From contig JAPOZM010000098.1 of the NCBI GenBank assembly GCA_026706075.1, positions 1 to 47,203 on the forward strand: 47,203 bases of DNA, read 5' to 3'. The notes under the pieces are model-generated. The model ran no database searches. It worked only from the letters and a program-made list of their open reading frames with translations, and was not told the origin of the DNA. Below are positions 1-10,475 of the stretch, in pieces. Position 1 is the first letter of the stretch; every line of letters begins with the position of its first letter. Position numbers and translations under genes: made by a program. The stretch comes from Gemmatimonadaceae bacterium. Its GTDB lineage: Bacteria > Latescibacterota > UBA2968 > UBA8231.

Positions 1-1
1 G

Positions 2-310
2 GCCGGGATCCACGCCGCGGTCACCCGCCGCCGGGCGGACGGCTCGCCCGGCGCCGAGGGCTGGCAACCGCGGGAGCGGCTCTCCGTGGCCGACGCCGTG
101 CGCGGCTTCACCCGCGGAGCGGCCTTCGCCGGCGGCGTCGAGGACCGCCTCGGGGCGCTGGCCCCGGGCAAGCTCGCCGACCTCGTGGTGCTGGCCGAGG
201 ACCCCTTCGAGGCGGACCCCATGGACCTGGCCGGCCTGCCGGTTCGGGCGACCATGGTGGGGGGCCGCTTCGTCCACGCCGACCCGGCCCTCAGGCTGGA
301 TCGATCATGA
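2..310 (+). CDS. Amidohydrolase family protein, C-terminal fragment
   Basis: Only the last 102 codons are in the window; the start lies upstream. The fragment contains SVADAVRGFTRGAAFAGG followed by RLGALAPGKLADLVVL and ends with a V-x-G-G-R-F strand. This is the usual C-terminal composite beta-sandwich of metal-dependent amidohydrolases (YtcJ-like group): an active-site-proximal helix, then the G-x-L-x-P-G-K-x-A-D-L turn. The catalytic metal ligands are outside the window, so the substrate cannot be judged. The stop is 52 bp before the next gene on the same strand. Its last codons (CTGGATCGAT) resemble the 3' end of the CNNM copy at 1386-1395, so the tandem duplication downstream may have had its left edge here. 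Confidence 0.8.
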   Translation, partial: AGIHAAVTRRRADGSPGAEGWQPRERLSVADAVRGFTRGAAFAGGVEDRLGALAPGKLADLVVLAEDPFEADPMDLAGLPVRATMVGGRFVHADPALRLDRS

Positions 311-362
311 CCACCGCGTCCGGCCATCCCGCCGCCGCGGACCCCTCTCCCGGAGGCTCTCC

Positions 363-1400
363 ATGACGGAGCTGGTTCTGGCCGTCTCCCTGGCCATCGG
401 CTTCTCGGCCCTGTGCTCGCTCTTCGAAGCGGTCCTCTACGCCGTGCCGACCGGGCACGTGGAGGCCATGGCCGAGGCCGGCAAGAGGACGGGGCAGATC
501 CTGCGTGCATTGCGCAAGCAGGTGGACCGCCCCATCTCGGCCATCCTGTCCCTGAACACGATCGCCCACACGGTGGGCGCGGCCTGGGCCGGCGCGGCCT
601 ACCTGGTCGTCTACGGCGAGGAGCACCTGCTGCTCTTCTCCGCGGTCTTCACGCTGGCGATCCTGCTGCTCTCCGAGGTGATCCCCAAGACCGCGGGCGT
701 CGTCTACTGCCGGGGACTGGCGGGCCCCGTGGCCCGCCCCCTGCTGGCGATGGTGTGGGTCTTCCGGCCCCTGATCTGGCTCACCGGGCAGGTCACGCGC
801 CTCATCGCCCGGGACCAGGGCTTCCCCGGCGTCTCGGAGGAGGAGCTGCTGGTCATGGCCCGCCTCGGCCGCAAGGAGGGCGCCATCGACGCCGACGAGG
901 CCGCCGCCATCGAGAACATCCTCGGCCTCAAGGAGAAGACGGTGCGCGACATCATGACCCCGCGCACGGTGGTCTTCTCCCTGGCCGTCTCCTCGACCCT
1001 GGGGCAGGTGCGCGACTCGGCCCAGTCCCTCGGCCACGCGCGCGTCCCCGTGTACGACTCGGACGCCGACGATGTGGTCGGCACCGTGCACCGCCAGGAC
1101 CTGCTCGCGGCCATGGCCGAGGGTCAGTGGGACCGCACCCTCGAGGAGATGATGCGCCCCGTGGACTTCGTCGCCGACAGCTTGACCGCCGCCCGGCTGC
1201 TGCGGCGTCTTCTGGAGAGACGCCAGCACCTGGTCATGGTGATCGACGAGTTCGGCGGACTGGCGGGTCTGGTCACCCTGGAGGACGTGTTCGAGGAGAT
1301 CCTGGGGACCGAGATCGTCGACGAGTTCGATCCCGCCGAGGACATGCGCGAGCTGGCCCGCCGCCGGCGGCAGCAGTCCCTCGGGCTGGATCGATTGTGA
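363..1400 (+). CDS. CNNM/HlyC-CorC family membrane protein, copy A
   Basis: A 345-residue protein of the CNNM (DUF21) plus CBS-pair architecture, a family linked to magnesium or divalent cation transport and named after hemolysin C/CorC. Residues 1-130 hold three to four hydrophobic segments with the DUF21 signature S-L-N-T-I-A and E-V-I-P-K. Residues about 195-315 form two CBS motifs (MTPRTVV, RVPVYD..DDVVGTV, HLVMVIDEFGGLAGLVTLED). The C-terminal CorC_HlyC domain of longer relatives is absent. The ATG has GGAGG 11 bp upstream. A paralogue follows 84 bp later in the same frame offset (1122 bp) without indels. Family assignment is firm; the transported ion is not known. Confidence 0.9.
   Translation: MTELVLAVSLAIGFSALCSLFEAVLYAVPTGHVEAMAEAGKRTGQILRALRKQVDRPISAILSLNTIAHTVGAAWAGAAYLVVYGEEHLLLFSAVFTLAILLLSEVIPKTAGVVYCRGLAGPVARPLLAMVWVFRPLIWLTGQVTRLIARDQGFPGVSEEELLVMARLGRKEGAIDADEAAAIENILGLKEKTVRDIMTPRTVVFSLAVSSTLGQVRDSAQSLGHARVPVYDSDADDVVGTVHRQDLLAAMAEGQWDRTLEEMMRPVDFVADSLTAARLLRRLLERRQHLVMVIDEFGGLAGLVTLEDVFEEILGTEIVDEFDPAEDMRELARRRRQQSLGLDRL
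684..1030 (+). repeat. Identical tract, copy A of a 347-bp direct repeat
   Basis: Every base matches 1806-2152 (offset 1122). Differences, including silent ones, resume immediately on both sides (ATC/ATT at 681-683 versus 1803-1805; CTC/CTG at 1029-1031 versus 2151-2153). Confidence 0.95.
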
Positions 1401-1424
1401 CCGCTCCTCCCCCGGGACTATCCT
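1395..1424 (+). promoter_or_regulatory. Possible sigma-70 type promoter for CNNM copy B
   Basis: TTGTGA and TATCCT are separated by 18 bp, starting at the stop codon of copy A and ending 60 bp before the ATG of copy B. Each hexamer matches four of six consensus bases. No equivalent exists in front of copy A, so this is weak evidence that copy B can be transcribed on its own. Confidence 0.25.
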
Positions 1425-1484
1425 AGCCGCACCCCCGCGCCCGGCCATCCCGCCGCCGCGGATCCCCCCTTCCGGAGGCTCTCC

Positions 1485-2528
1485 ATGACGGAGCTGGTTG
1501 TGGCCGTGGCCCTGGCCGTCGGCTTCTCGGCCATGTGCTCGCTCTTCGAAGCGGTTCTCTACTCCGTGCCCGTCGGCCACGTGGAGGCCATGGCCGAGTC
1601 CGGCCAGCGGACCGGGCGCATCCTGCGCTCCCTGCGCGAGCGGGTGGACCGCCCCATCTCGGCCATCCTGTCCCTGAACACGATCGCCAACACGGCGGGC
1701 GCGGCCTGGGCCGGAGCGGCCTTCGTGGTCGTCTTCGACGACGAGCGCCTGTGGCTGTTCTCGGCCGCCTTCACGCTGGCGATCCTGCTGTTCTCCGAGG
1801 TGATTCCCAAGACCGCGGGCGTCGTCTACTGCCGGGGACTGGCGGGCCCCGTGGCCCGCCCCCTGCTGGCGATGGTGTGGGTCTTCCGGCCCCTGATCTG
1901 GCTCACCGGGCAGGTCACGCGCCTCATCGCCCGGGACCAGGGCTTCCCCGGCGTCTCGGAGGAGGAGCTGCTGGTCATGGCCCGCCTCGGCCGCAAGGAG
2001 GGCGCCATCGACGCCGACGAGGCCGCCGCCATCGAGAACATCCTCGGCCTCAAGGAGAAGACGGTGCGCGACATCATGACCCCGCGCACGGTGGTCTTCT
2101 CCCTGGCCGTCTCCTCGACCCTGGGGCAGGTGCGCGACTCGGCCCAGTCCCTGAACCACACGCGCGTGCCCGTGTATGACTCCGACGCCGACGACGTGGT
2201 GGGCACCGTGCACCGCCAGGACCTGCTCGCGGCCATGGCCGAGGGAGAGTGGGACCGCGCCCTGGAGGAGCTGATGCGTCCCGTGGACTTCGTCGCCGAT
2301 GCCCTGACCGCCGACCGGCTGCTGCGCCGGCTGCTGGAGAGCCGCCAGCACCTGGTCATGGTGATCGACGAGTTCGGCAGTCTGGCCGGCCTGGTCACCC
2401 TCGAGGATGTGCTCGAGGAGATCCTCGGCACCGAGATCGTCGACGAGTTCGATCCCGCCGAGGACATGCGCGAGCTGGCCCACCGGCGGCGGAGTCAGTC
2501 CCTCGGGGATCCCGGGCAGCCTTCCTGA
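1485..2528 (+). CDS. CNNM/HlyC-CorC family membrane protein, copy B
   Basis: A 347-residue tandem paralogue of the preceding gene, with the same DUF21 membrane part (residues 1-130) and CBS pair (about 195-315). The N-terminal third and the segment after the second CBS motif carry scattered substitutions, while residues 108-222 are encoded by DNA identical to copy A. The tail differs (ends DPGQPS instead of LDRL). The ATG has the same GGAGGCTCTCC leader as copy A, so the duplication includes the ribosome-binding region (about 321-375 versus 1442-1497). It probably acts in the same membrane as copy A, possibly as a hetero-oligomer, because CNNM proteins dimerise through their CBS domains (family knowledge; pairing here is inference). 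Confidence 0.9.
   Translation: MTELVVAVALAVGFSAMCSLFEAVLYSVPVGHVEAMAESGQRTGRILRSLRERVDRPISAILSLNTIANTAGAAWAGAAFVVVFDDERLWLFSAAFTLAILLFSEVIPKTAGVVYCRGLAGPVARPLLAMVWVFRPLIWLTGQVTRLIARDQGFPGVSEEELLVMARLGRKEGAIDADEAAAIENILGLKEKTVRDIMTPRTVVFSLAVSSTLGQVRDSAQSLNHTRVPVYDSDADDVVGTVHRQDLLAAMAEGEWDRALEELMRPVDFVADALTADRLLRRLLESRQHLVMVIDEFGSLAGLVTLEDVLEEILGTEIVDEFDPAEDMRELAHRRRSQSLGDPGQPS
1806..2152 (+). repeat. Identical tract, copy B of the 347-bp direct repeat
   Basis: Partner of 684-1030. It covers the end of the DUF21 domain and the first CBS motif. Confidence 0.95.
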
Positions 2529-2549
2529 CCTCTGCAGAATCCTGTCTTA

Positions 2550-2571
2550 TCGGCAGTCCCGGGCCTGCCGA
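2550..2571. promoter_or_regulatory. Inverted repeat upstream of the hsp20 promoter
   Basis: TCGGCAG and CTGCCGA form perfect 7-bp arms around 8 bp. It is centred about 92 bp upstream of the -24 element, a usual distance for a sigma-54 activator site. It also lies 21 bp after the stop of CNNM copy B, so it could instead be part of a terminator, although no T-run follows. Confidence 0.4.
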
Positions 2572-2651
2572 GCCGCGATATGTCAGCCTCCTGTCTGCCA
2601 TTTCGGCGCGTTTTCCCGTGAAATGTGGGGAATCCTCCCGAGATCCGGTGG

Positions 2652-2667
2652 TGGTACGCCCTTTGCA
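2652..2667 (+). promoter_or_regulatory. Sigma-54 (-24/-12) promoter for hsp20
   Basis: The sequence TGGTACGCCCTTTGCA matches the RpoN consensus TGGCACG-N4-TTGCA. The invariant GG (2653-2654) and GC (2665-2666) are exactly 10 bp apart. Predicted transcription starts near 2678, giving a leader of about 60 nt before the hsp20 ATG. It needs an ATP-dependent activator (family knowledge); no activator gene is in the window. Confidence 0.8.
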
Positions 2668-2698
2668 TTTCAGATCGGCGCGAACCAACCCCAACCGC

Positions 2699-2720
2699 GA
2701 CCGGGGCCGACGCCCCGGTC
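2699..2720 (+). other. Perfect stem-loop in the hsp20 leader
   Basis: GACCGGGGC and GCCCCGGTC pair over 9 bp around the 4-nt loop CGAC. It lies in the predicted 5' leader, 6 nt before the AGGAG ribosome-binding site (2727-2731). It does not cover the ribosome-binding site, so an mRNA-stabilising or spacer role fits better than a simple thermosensor. Confidence 0.6.
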
Positions 2721-2739
2721 CAAGACAGGAGAAAAGAGA

Positions 2740-3186
2740 ATGGCACTCGTTCGCTGGCAGCCCCGCGAGCTCTTCAGCCTGCGCCGGGACTTCGACCGGC
2801 TCTTCGAGGACCTGTGGTCCAACCAGGACGGCGGGACCAACGGGGAACGGACCGTCTGGCGCCCCTCCGTGGACATCAGGGAGACGGACCAGGAGTTCCT
2901 GATCCACGCCGACCTCCCCGGCATCAGCAAGGAGGACATCGACATCACCGTGGTCGATGGCCGGCTGACCATCAAGGGCCAGCGCCACCGGGAGAAGGAG
3001 TCGAAGGAGGGAGGCCTGCACCGCGTGGAGCGGGCCTACGGCACCTTCACCCGCACCTTCGACCTGCCCGCCGCGGTCGACACCGAGGCGGTGGCGGCCA
3101 CCTACAAGGACGGCGTCCTGGAGGTGACCGTGCCCAAGGCCGAGGAGGCCCGGCCGAAGCAGATCGAGGTCAAGGTCAGCGCCTGA
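2740..3186 (+). CDS. Small heat shock protein, Hsp20/alpha-crystallin family
   Basis: A 148-residue chaperone that would hold unfolding cytosolic proteins in a refoldable state. The N-terminal MALVRWQPRELFSLRRDFDRLF is the typical opening of bacterial class A Hsp20 proteins. The alpha-crystallin domain runs from about residue 42 (WRPSVDIRETDQEF) to 137, with the conserved A-x-x-x-D-G-V-L motif as AATYKDGVLEV. The C-terminal tail (RPKQIEVKVSA) carries an I-x-V oligomerisation motif. The ATG at 2740 is preceded by AGGAG with 8-nt spacing; an upstream in-frame extension is rejected because homology starts here. A sigma-54 type promoter lies upstream and a strong terminator follows, so it is probably monocistronic. 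Confidence 0.95.
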   Translation: MALVRWQPRELFSLRRDFDRLFEDLWSNQDGGTNGERTVWRPSVDIRETDQEFLIHADLPGISKEDIDITVVDGRLTIKGQRHREKESKEGGLHRVERAYGTFTRTFDLPAAVDTEAVAATYKDGVLEVTVPKAEEARPKQIEVKVSA

Positions 3187-3230
3187 CTGGCTGAAGGCTG
3201 AACGCCCGCCGAAGGCAGGCGGCAAGAGGA

Positions 3231-3270
3231 GGGCCGGCGCCCCGTGGGGGGTGCCGGCCCCTTTCGTGTT
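3231..3270 (+). terminator. Rho-independent terminator after hsp20
   Basis: GGGCCGGCGCC pairs with GGTGCCGGCCC across a short loop (one G-T pair) and is followed by a T-rich run (TTTCGTGTTGTT). It separates hsp20 from the convergent sbcC gene. Confidence 0.75.
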
Positions 3271-3297
3271 GTTGGGCGCCTCCTCGGTCTGCTCCGC

Positions 3298-6200
3298 CTA
3301 CTCCAGCAGCCCCCCCAGAGCCGACGCCGCCTGCCAACCCGTTTCCGATTCTACGAGTTGTTGCCGCTGAGCGCGCGTCAGCCATTGGGCCCGGCTGCCC
3401 GCGGCGTCGCGGGCCACGGCCAGCACGTGGTCGATCTGCTCGGCCACCGCCCGGACGTGGGAGATCACCCCCACCATGCGGCCGCTGGCCGCGGCGGTTG
3501 CCAGAGCCTGCACCGCCGAATCGAGGTTGTTGCGGTCGAGGGAGCCGAAGCCCTCGTCCAGGAAGAGGGACTCCAACCGGCCGCCGCTGCGCGCCATCAT
3601 CTCCACCATGCCCAGGGCGAGGGAGAGGGAGGCGATGAACTGCTCGCCGCCGGAGAGGCTGGCGGGCGAGCGCGCCTGGCCTGAGTCCTGGTCGAGGACG
3701 AGCCACTGCTCCTCGCTGTCCCCGGGCTCGACGAAGGCGTAGCGGCCACCGCTCATCTCGCCGAGCATGCGGGAGGCGTGGACCAGCAGGCGCCGGGATC
3801 GCCGCAGGGTGAGCCACTTCAGGAAGGCGCCCGGCTTCATGGCGTCCTCCAGGTCGCCGAGGGCCCGCTCCCTGGCCCCGACTTCCTCGAGCAGCGCCCG
3901 GAGACGGCGGACGTCGTCGATGACCGCAACGAAGCGCTCCGCGGATTCCCGTGCGCGGCGCTCTTCGAAGCGGGCCTCGGTGGCGATCTCGCGAGCTCCG
4001 TCCACGACTGCGTCCAGGTCGCTGATGTCGACTTCCACTTCGAGTCGCCTGCCGATGGCCGTCAGTTCCGCACGCGCACCATCCGCCCGGACGGCAGCGG
4101 CCCTCGCCTGCTCCCCCGCCGCTTGCGAGACCTCCGCCGTTGCCGCCTGCAGCTCCTCGATCCGCGACGCCAGGGCCTCCGTCTCCCGCGTGGAGACGGC
4201 CGGAGGGATGTCCGTCCCGAGCCCGAGGCGTCCCACCGACTCGACGAGGACATCCCGGTGCCCGTTCAGATCGACGACGATTCCACCGATCGCCGCGTCC
4301 ACGCCTTCCGCCCGTCGCCTCTCAAGGTCCGATCGGGCCCCCTTGACCTCGTCGAGCTCTCCGAGCAGGCGCCGTCGTATTCCCTCCCTTTCGGCCAGGA
4401 CCTTCTCCCGGGCCTCCGCCGACCGGGTCCGCTCGCCGACCGGGGTGGCATCCACCTTGTGCAGATCCGAAGGGCCGTCGAAGAGATCCAGTTGCGGCCG
4501 GTACGGTGGCGGCACCGAGCGCACCGCCGCTTCCAGCCGCTGCAGGGCCCGGTCCACCGCCGTCCGGGCGTGATCGGCCAGCGTGTCGGCGCCGTCCGCC
4601 GCCGCACGGCCGGCGCTCGCCTCCTGGTCCCGCTCCGCCGATGTCTCGCGCAGCTCCTCGTGGAGGCGATCGTGTTCCGCGAGCCGACCGGCCGCCTTCG
4701 TGAGGGCGTCCTCCAGGGGTGCGGCCAGGATGTCCCTCGGGGGAAGGGGCGAGTCCCCATCCAGATCGACGTGGCGCGCCAGTTGCCGGCGCGCCTGCCG
4801 TAGAAGCTCCTCCACCGCGGCCACCCGTTCCCCGCCTTCGGAGATCCGACGCCCGAGCGCCTGGCCCTCGGCGCCAAGCCGGGTGACCTCCCTCTCCGCC
4901 CCCCTGGCCGCCCGGCGGGCCTGGTCGGCGGCCTCCTGAGCCTCGCCCATCCCGGCACTGGCCGGGGCTTCCCAGTCGATGGGAAGACCGCGGCGGCAGA
5001 TGGGGCACTCGTCACCCGGGTGCAGGGCGTGGGCCGCCGCTGCCGCCGACTCGGACCGCCGCGCCGCGGCCAGGTGCTCATCGGCCTGCGCCGCAGCCCT
5101 GGACGCGGTCCGCTCGCTCTCCCGGGCTGCTTCCAGTCGACCGTCGAGATCGGCTGACTCCCGCCCCAGCGCGTCGAGGTGCCTTCTCGCGCCATCCAGC
5201 TCGCGGGCGTGCTCCTCGCAGCTCGAGTAGCCCTGCTCGACCGCCGTCCGGAGGGCCCGGGCGGACTCGACGGATTCGGCGAGGGGGGCCCGCTTCCCGG
5301 CGTGCTCCACCACCCTCTCCCGTGCAGCGGCCGCTTCCCCCGCCAGGCGCTCGGCCTCGGCACCCTTGCCGCTGGCGTCCTCGACCCGGGCGCGCAGCTC
5401 CCGGGAGGCGCTCTCGCCGTCAGCGATCAGGCCGCCGATACTCCTCAACGTGGCCAGGGCACCCGCCACTACCTCGCTCGTGGGGCCGTCGTCCGCCGGG
5501 ATTCGGGCCAGCTCCTCCTCCGCCTGCGCCTGACGCTGCTCCAAGTCCTCCCCTTCCGCCCGCAGCTGGCGGTCGAGGGCGGCGATCGGGTCGAGCCGGT
5601 CCGCCAAGGCGCCCGTGTCCAGCGATCGGAGCCGCCTGGCGACCCGGGAGGCCGCCTCCCCTTCCCCCTCGGCGGCGAGGACGGCCTCGCGTGCCTTGTC
5701 CGCCGCCCCTTCGTCCTCCGATGCTGCCTTGGCACGCCGGGTCGCCGCCGCCCCCGCGGCCTCCAGCTGCGCGAGATGCGCCGGCGGATCCTCGGGCCAG
5801 GCCGAGGCCGCCTGCTCCAGCCGGGCCCGCAATGTGACTGCAACCTGGCGGGACTCGCCGGCCAGCGCCCCCGCCGCCTCCAGCTCGTCGGTGCGCCAGA
5901 CCTGCCTCAGGATCTGGCCCCGGTCGCGCGGCTCGTCCTCCACCAGCAGGCGGGCGAAGCGGCCCTGGGGCAGGATGACAGTGCGCAGGAAGGCGTTGCT
6001 GTCGAGTCCGATCAGCTCCTTCACGCGGTCGTTGACCCGGCGGACCTGCTCGACCTGCTCCACCGTCTCGCCGCCGCTGCCGAGCCTGCGGAGCCGGGCC
6101 TGGGGCTGGCCCACCGTGCCGTCCCCGGCGCGGCGCAAGGTGCGCGCCACCTCGCAGGTCTCGCCGGAGACCTCGAACCGGAGCACGACCCGCAGATGGG

Positions 6201-6405
6201 TCGAGGTGTCGTTCATCAGCTCCTGGTTGGCGTGGGCCGTGAACGTCGTCTGGCCGTACAGGGCATAGGTCATCGCCTCCAGGATGGAGGACTTGCCCGC
6301 CCCCGTGTCCCCCACGATGGCGAGGTGGTCCCGCCCGGCGAAGTCGATGGAGACGGCGGAGCGAAAGGAGCGCAGGCCTTCGATGGTGATGTGCAGGGGC
6401 CGCAT
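3298..6405 (-). CDS. sbcC: SbcC/Rad50-type SMC-like ATPase
   Basis: A 1035-residue ATPase subunit of the SbcCD (Mre11-Rad50-type) nuclease, which processes DNA ends and hairpins. The N-terminus has Walker A GDTGAGKS (residues 32-39). Long Glu/Arg/Ala-rich coiled coils run either side of a zinc hook, CPIC at 467-470. The C-terminus has the ABC signature LSGGEQ (917-922) and Walker B plus D-loop LFLDEGFGSLD. Length is normal for the family. The ATG lies 1 bp after the sbcD stop, so the two are translationally coupled. It is the last gene of a five-gene minus-strand run with a PhyH-type dioxygenase, nurA-like, herA-like and sbcD. Confidence 0.95.
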   Translation of the reverse strand: MRPLHITIEGLRSFRSAVSIDFAGRDHLAIVGDTGAGKSSILEAMTYALYGQTTFTAHANQELMNDTSTHLRVVLRFEVSGETCEVARTLRRAGDGTVGQPQARLRRLGSGGETVEQVEQVRRVNDRVKELIGLDSNAFLRTVILPQGRFARLLVEDEPRDRGQILRQVWRTDELEAAGALAGESRQVAVTLRARLEQAASAWPEDPPAHLAQLEAAGAAATRRAKAASEDEGAADKAREAVLAAEGEGEAASRVARRLRSLDTGALADRLDPIAALDRQLRAEGEDLEQRQAQAEEELARIPADDGPTSEVVAGALATLRSIGGLIADGESASRELRARVEDASGKGAEAERLAGEAAAARERVVEHAGKRAPLAESVESARALRTAVEQGYSSCEEHARELDGARRHLDALGRESADLDGRLEAARESERTASRAAAQADEHLAAARRSESAAAAAHALHPGDECPICRRGLPIDWEAPASAGMGEAQEAADQARRAARGAEREVTRLGAEGQALGRRISEGGERVAAVEELLRQARRQLARHVDLDGDSPLPPRDILAAPLEDALTKAAGRLAEHDRLHEELRETSAERDQEASAGRAAADGADTLADHARTAVDRALQRLEAAVRSVPPPYRPQLDLFDGPSDLHKVDATPVGERTRSAEAREKVLAEREGIRRRLLGELDEVKGARSDLERRRAEGVDAAIGGIVVDLNGHRDVLVESVGRLGLGTDIPPAVSTRETEALASRIEELQAATAEVSQAAGEQARAAAVRADGARAELTAIGRRLEVEVDISDLDAVVDGAREIATEARFEERRARESAERFVAVIDDVRRLRALLEEVGARERALGDLEDAMKPGAFLKWLTLRRSRRLLVHASRMLGEMSGGRYAFVEPGDSEEQWLVLDQDSGQARSPASLSGGEQFIASLSLALGMVEMMARSGGRLESLFLDEGFGSLDRNNLDSAVQALATAAASGRMVGVISHVRAVAEQIDHVLAVARDAAGSRAQWLTRAQRQQLVESETGWQAASALGGLLE

Positions 6406-6406
6406 G

Positions 6407-7659
6407 TCAGGGCCCGCCGGGGTTCGGGCTGGCGGCGAGGCGGTCGAGGACTTCCTGCGTCTCCGAGAGGAGCGGCGTCAGCCCGAAGTCGGGGCCCGCT
6501 TCCTGACCCACGCCGCCCAGGGCCTGCGCGAACAGGGCGCACACATCGTCGTCGGGGGCCTTGATCCCGCGGGCTGCGGTCCCCCGCCACTCCCGGAACA
6601 GCTCGTCGAGTTGCGGCTCCTCGTCCCCCTCGCTGTCCGGGTCGATCGGCTTCACCGGCTGCCGAGCGATGGTGTTGATCAGCTCGAAGACGGCGCAGTC
6701 GGGCGACCACCCGGCCAGCCGGTCGGCCAGGTCCAGGATCGGATCGTCGGAGATGACCCGCGCCTTCAGGATGCAGCCGTCGAGCCCCCCGCCCTCGGCG
6801 CGGCCCTGCAGGTCAGCCAGCGTACCGGCGAACTCGGTGAGGGGCCGGCCGGCCGGCAGGTCGCGAGTCTCGACCCGGACATCGTCCGCGATGGTCACCA
6901 GGACCGCCTGCTTGGTGCGCTCCCGCTCGCCGAAGTCGAGGGCGATCAGGGAGCCGGCGTAGCGTCCCTGGGCGGTCCCGCCCGGCAGGAGCTGGGGGTC
7001 GTGGATGTGGCCGAAGGCGCAGTACGAGGCCCGGTGCAGACCCTCCACGTGAGCGGCGTAGTCCTCACCCACGGTGATGCGCCGTTCGGACTTCCCCGGC
7101 CGGGCGCCCTGCAGGTGCAGGTGGGCGGCGTAGAGGACGATGCCCCCGGGGCCGGCGTCCTGGTGCGCCTCCTCGAGCAGGCCCCGGTTGAGGGCCTGGA
7201 TGCCGTCGGCGTAGTCGCCCTCGAACCGGGAGGGATCACCCGACGCGAAGTCGGCGATGGCGCCGGGCGGGATGAAGGGCACGCAGGCGACGCTGACCGG
7301 AAGCTCCGGCCGGCCGGGGAAGGAGAGGACCTCGGGGGTGGTCACCAGCCACAGCCGGCGCGGGTCGGCGGCGGCGGCCAGATCGTCGATGACCTCCAGG
7401 AGCCTGGGCGAGTCGTGATTGCCGGCGATCACCACCGTGGGGGCGATCCGGGCCAGACGCCCCAGGGCGGTGACTCCGAGCTTCAGCGTCTGGTGAGGCG
7501 GCCGGGAGGAGTCGAAGAGGTCGCCCGTGTGCAGGATGAGGTCGGGCGCCTCGCCCTCGGCCACCTCCAGCAGTCCTCGGAGCGCCTCCAGGTGATCCGG
7601 GGTGCGGTCGTGCCGGCCAAGCTTCGCCCCCAGGTGCCAGTCGGAGGTGTGGAGCAGCT

Positions 7660-7663
<4 letters not shown>
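6407..7663 (-). CDS. sbcD: SbcD/Mre11-type exonuclease
   Basis: A 418-residue metallophosphoesterase nuclease. All five motifs are visible: HTSDWHLG (D8, H10), HTGDLFD (D48), AGNHD (N82, H83), AAHLHL and FGHIHD. It cuts DNA ends opened by SbcC in the cytosol. The start is GTG at 7663, chosen because MKLLHTSDWHLG is the canonical opening and the GTG overlaps the herA-like stop as GTGA. A much longer open frame upstream is only the antisense-phase shadow of the herA-like gene. The C-terminal 150 residues hold the capping and Rad50-binding region. Confidence 0.95.
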
Positions 7664-9473
<1,810 letters not shown>

Positions 9474-9477
<4 letters not shown>

Positions 9478-10475
9478 GCCTCTTCCCCGGCCCCGCGGTT
9501 GAGCTCCAGGACCGCGGCCCTGACGGCGCGCAGAGCCAGGCGCGGGTCTCCCTGCAGGTGGTGCAGATGGCGCTCCAGTCCGGCCACGGGCGCCATGTTC
9601 ACCGGGGCGCGCACGTCCCGGTGGGGAGCGGAGGCGAAGGCCGGCAACCAGCTCGCCGCGGCCTCGGCGGCCTCGACGGCCAGCCCCAGGCCGACGCCGG
9701 CGGGCACCTCGAGCCGCACGATGCCGGCCCACGGCCCCGCCCAGGGCCCCGGCCGGCCGACGCGCAGGTAGCAGCCGTAGAGGTCGTCGCGCATGGCGAA
9801 CAGTCCGGAGCGCTCACCGGACGACAGCCGCGGCACCTGGGTCCAGGCCTCGGGCGCCAGCATCGGCCGGTGGTGGGTCTTGACGTAGCCGATGATCGGC
9901 AGGGTGCGCGTGCGCCGGATGTTGTGCAGGGGCCCGTCGATCACCGTCAGCCATCCCTTCTCGGAGAGCCCCTCGGCGATGTCGGCTTCGGTATCGCGCA
10001 TCCGCCGCCGCAGGCGTTCCCGGGCGGCCTCCAACTCGGTGCCGGTGATCGAGTCGGCCTCCCAGGACCATCCCCCGGATTGCGGAGGAAGCTCGACCCG
10101 TTGCCCCGCGGTGAAGATCGCCGACCGCCCCACCGCGACCTGATCGAAGCTCAGCGGCTGCTCGCCGTCGACCAGCACCGCGCCCGCTCCCCAGCTTCCC
10201 GCGAGGCCGGCCACCGTCCCCTGCTCCCCCGTGAGGGTGAGGCCGGCCTCGACGCGCATCGTCCCGTCGACGAAGGCCAGGCGCCGCGGCCGCTGGGCCC
10301 CCGCCGGCGAGTGGACGCGGAACGCCCCGTCATCCTCGACCAGCTCGCAGGCGAGGGCCTCGGGGGCGTCGGCCCGGGCCTGGAAGCCGCCGCCGAAACC
10401 GGTGTCGAAGGGCTCGACCCCGACGATCGTGCGGCTTGCTCCGGGGCCGTTCACCTCGGCCCGCGGGACCCTCAC
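9474..10475 (-). CDS. nurA: NurA-like nuclease
   Basis: A 333-residue protein with the NurA RNase H-like pattern. The first metal aspartate is in AFVDGTMRVE (D70), and further conserved turns are TVIDGPL and IIGYVKTHH. A helical C-terminal part follows (RLEVPAGVGLGLAVEAAEAA). NurA is the 5'-3' nuclease partner of HerA in archaeal double-strand break resection. The start is GTG at 10475, which overlaps the stop of the dioxygenase gene (GTGA), while its own stop overlaps the herA-like ATG. Similarity is modest, as is normal for bacterial NurA, but gene order with herA, sbcD and sbcC makes the call strong. Confidence 0.8.

Noticed and set aside
291..2483. A 730-codon open frame on the minus strand across both CNNM genes, with an internal duplication.
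   Set aside because: It is the antisense shadow of the GC-rich tandem genes; the internal repeat only mirrors the duplication, and its composition (His/Gln/Gly/Asp-rich) is typical of such shadows.
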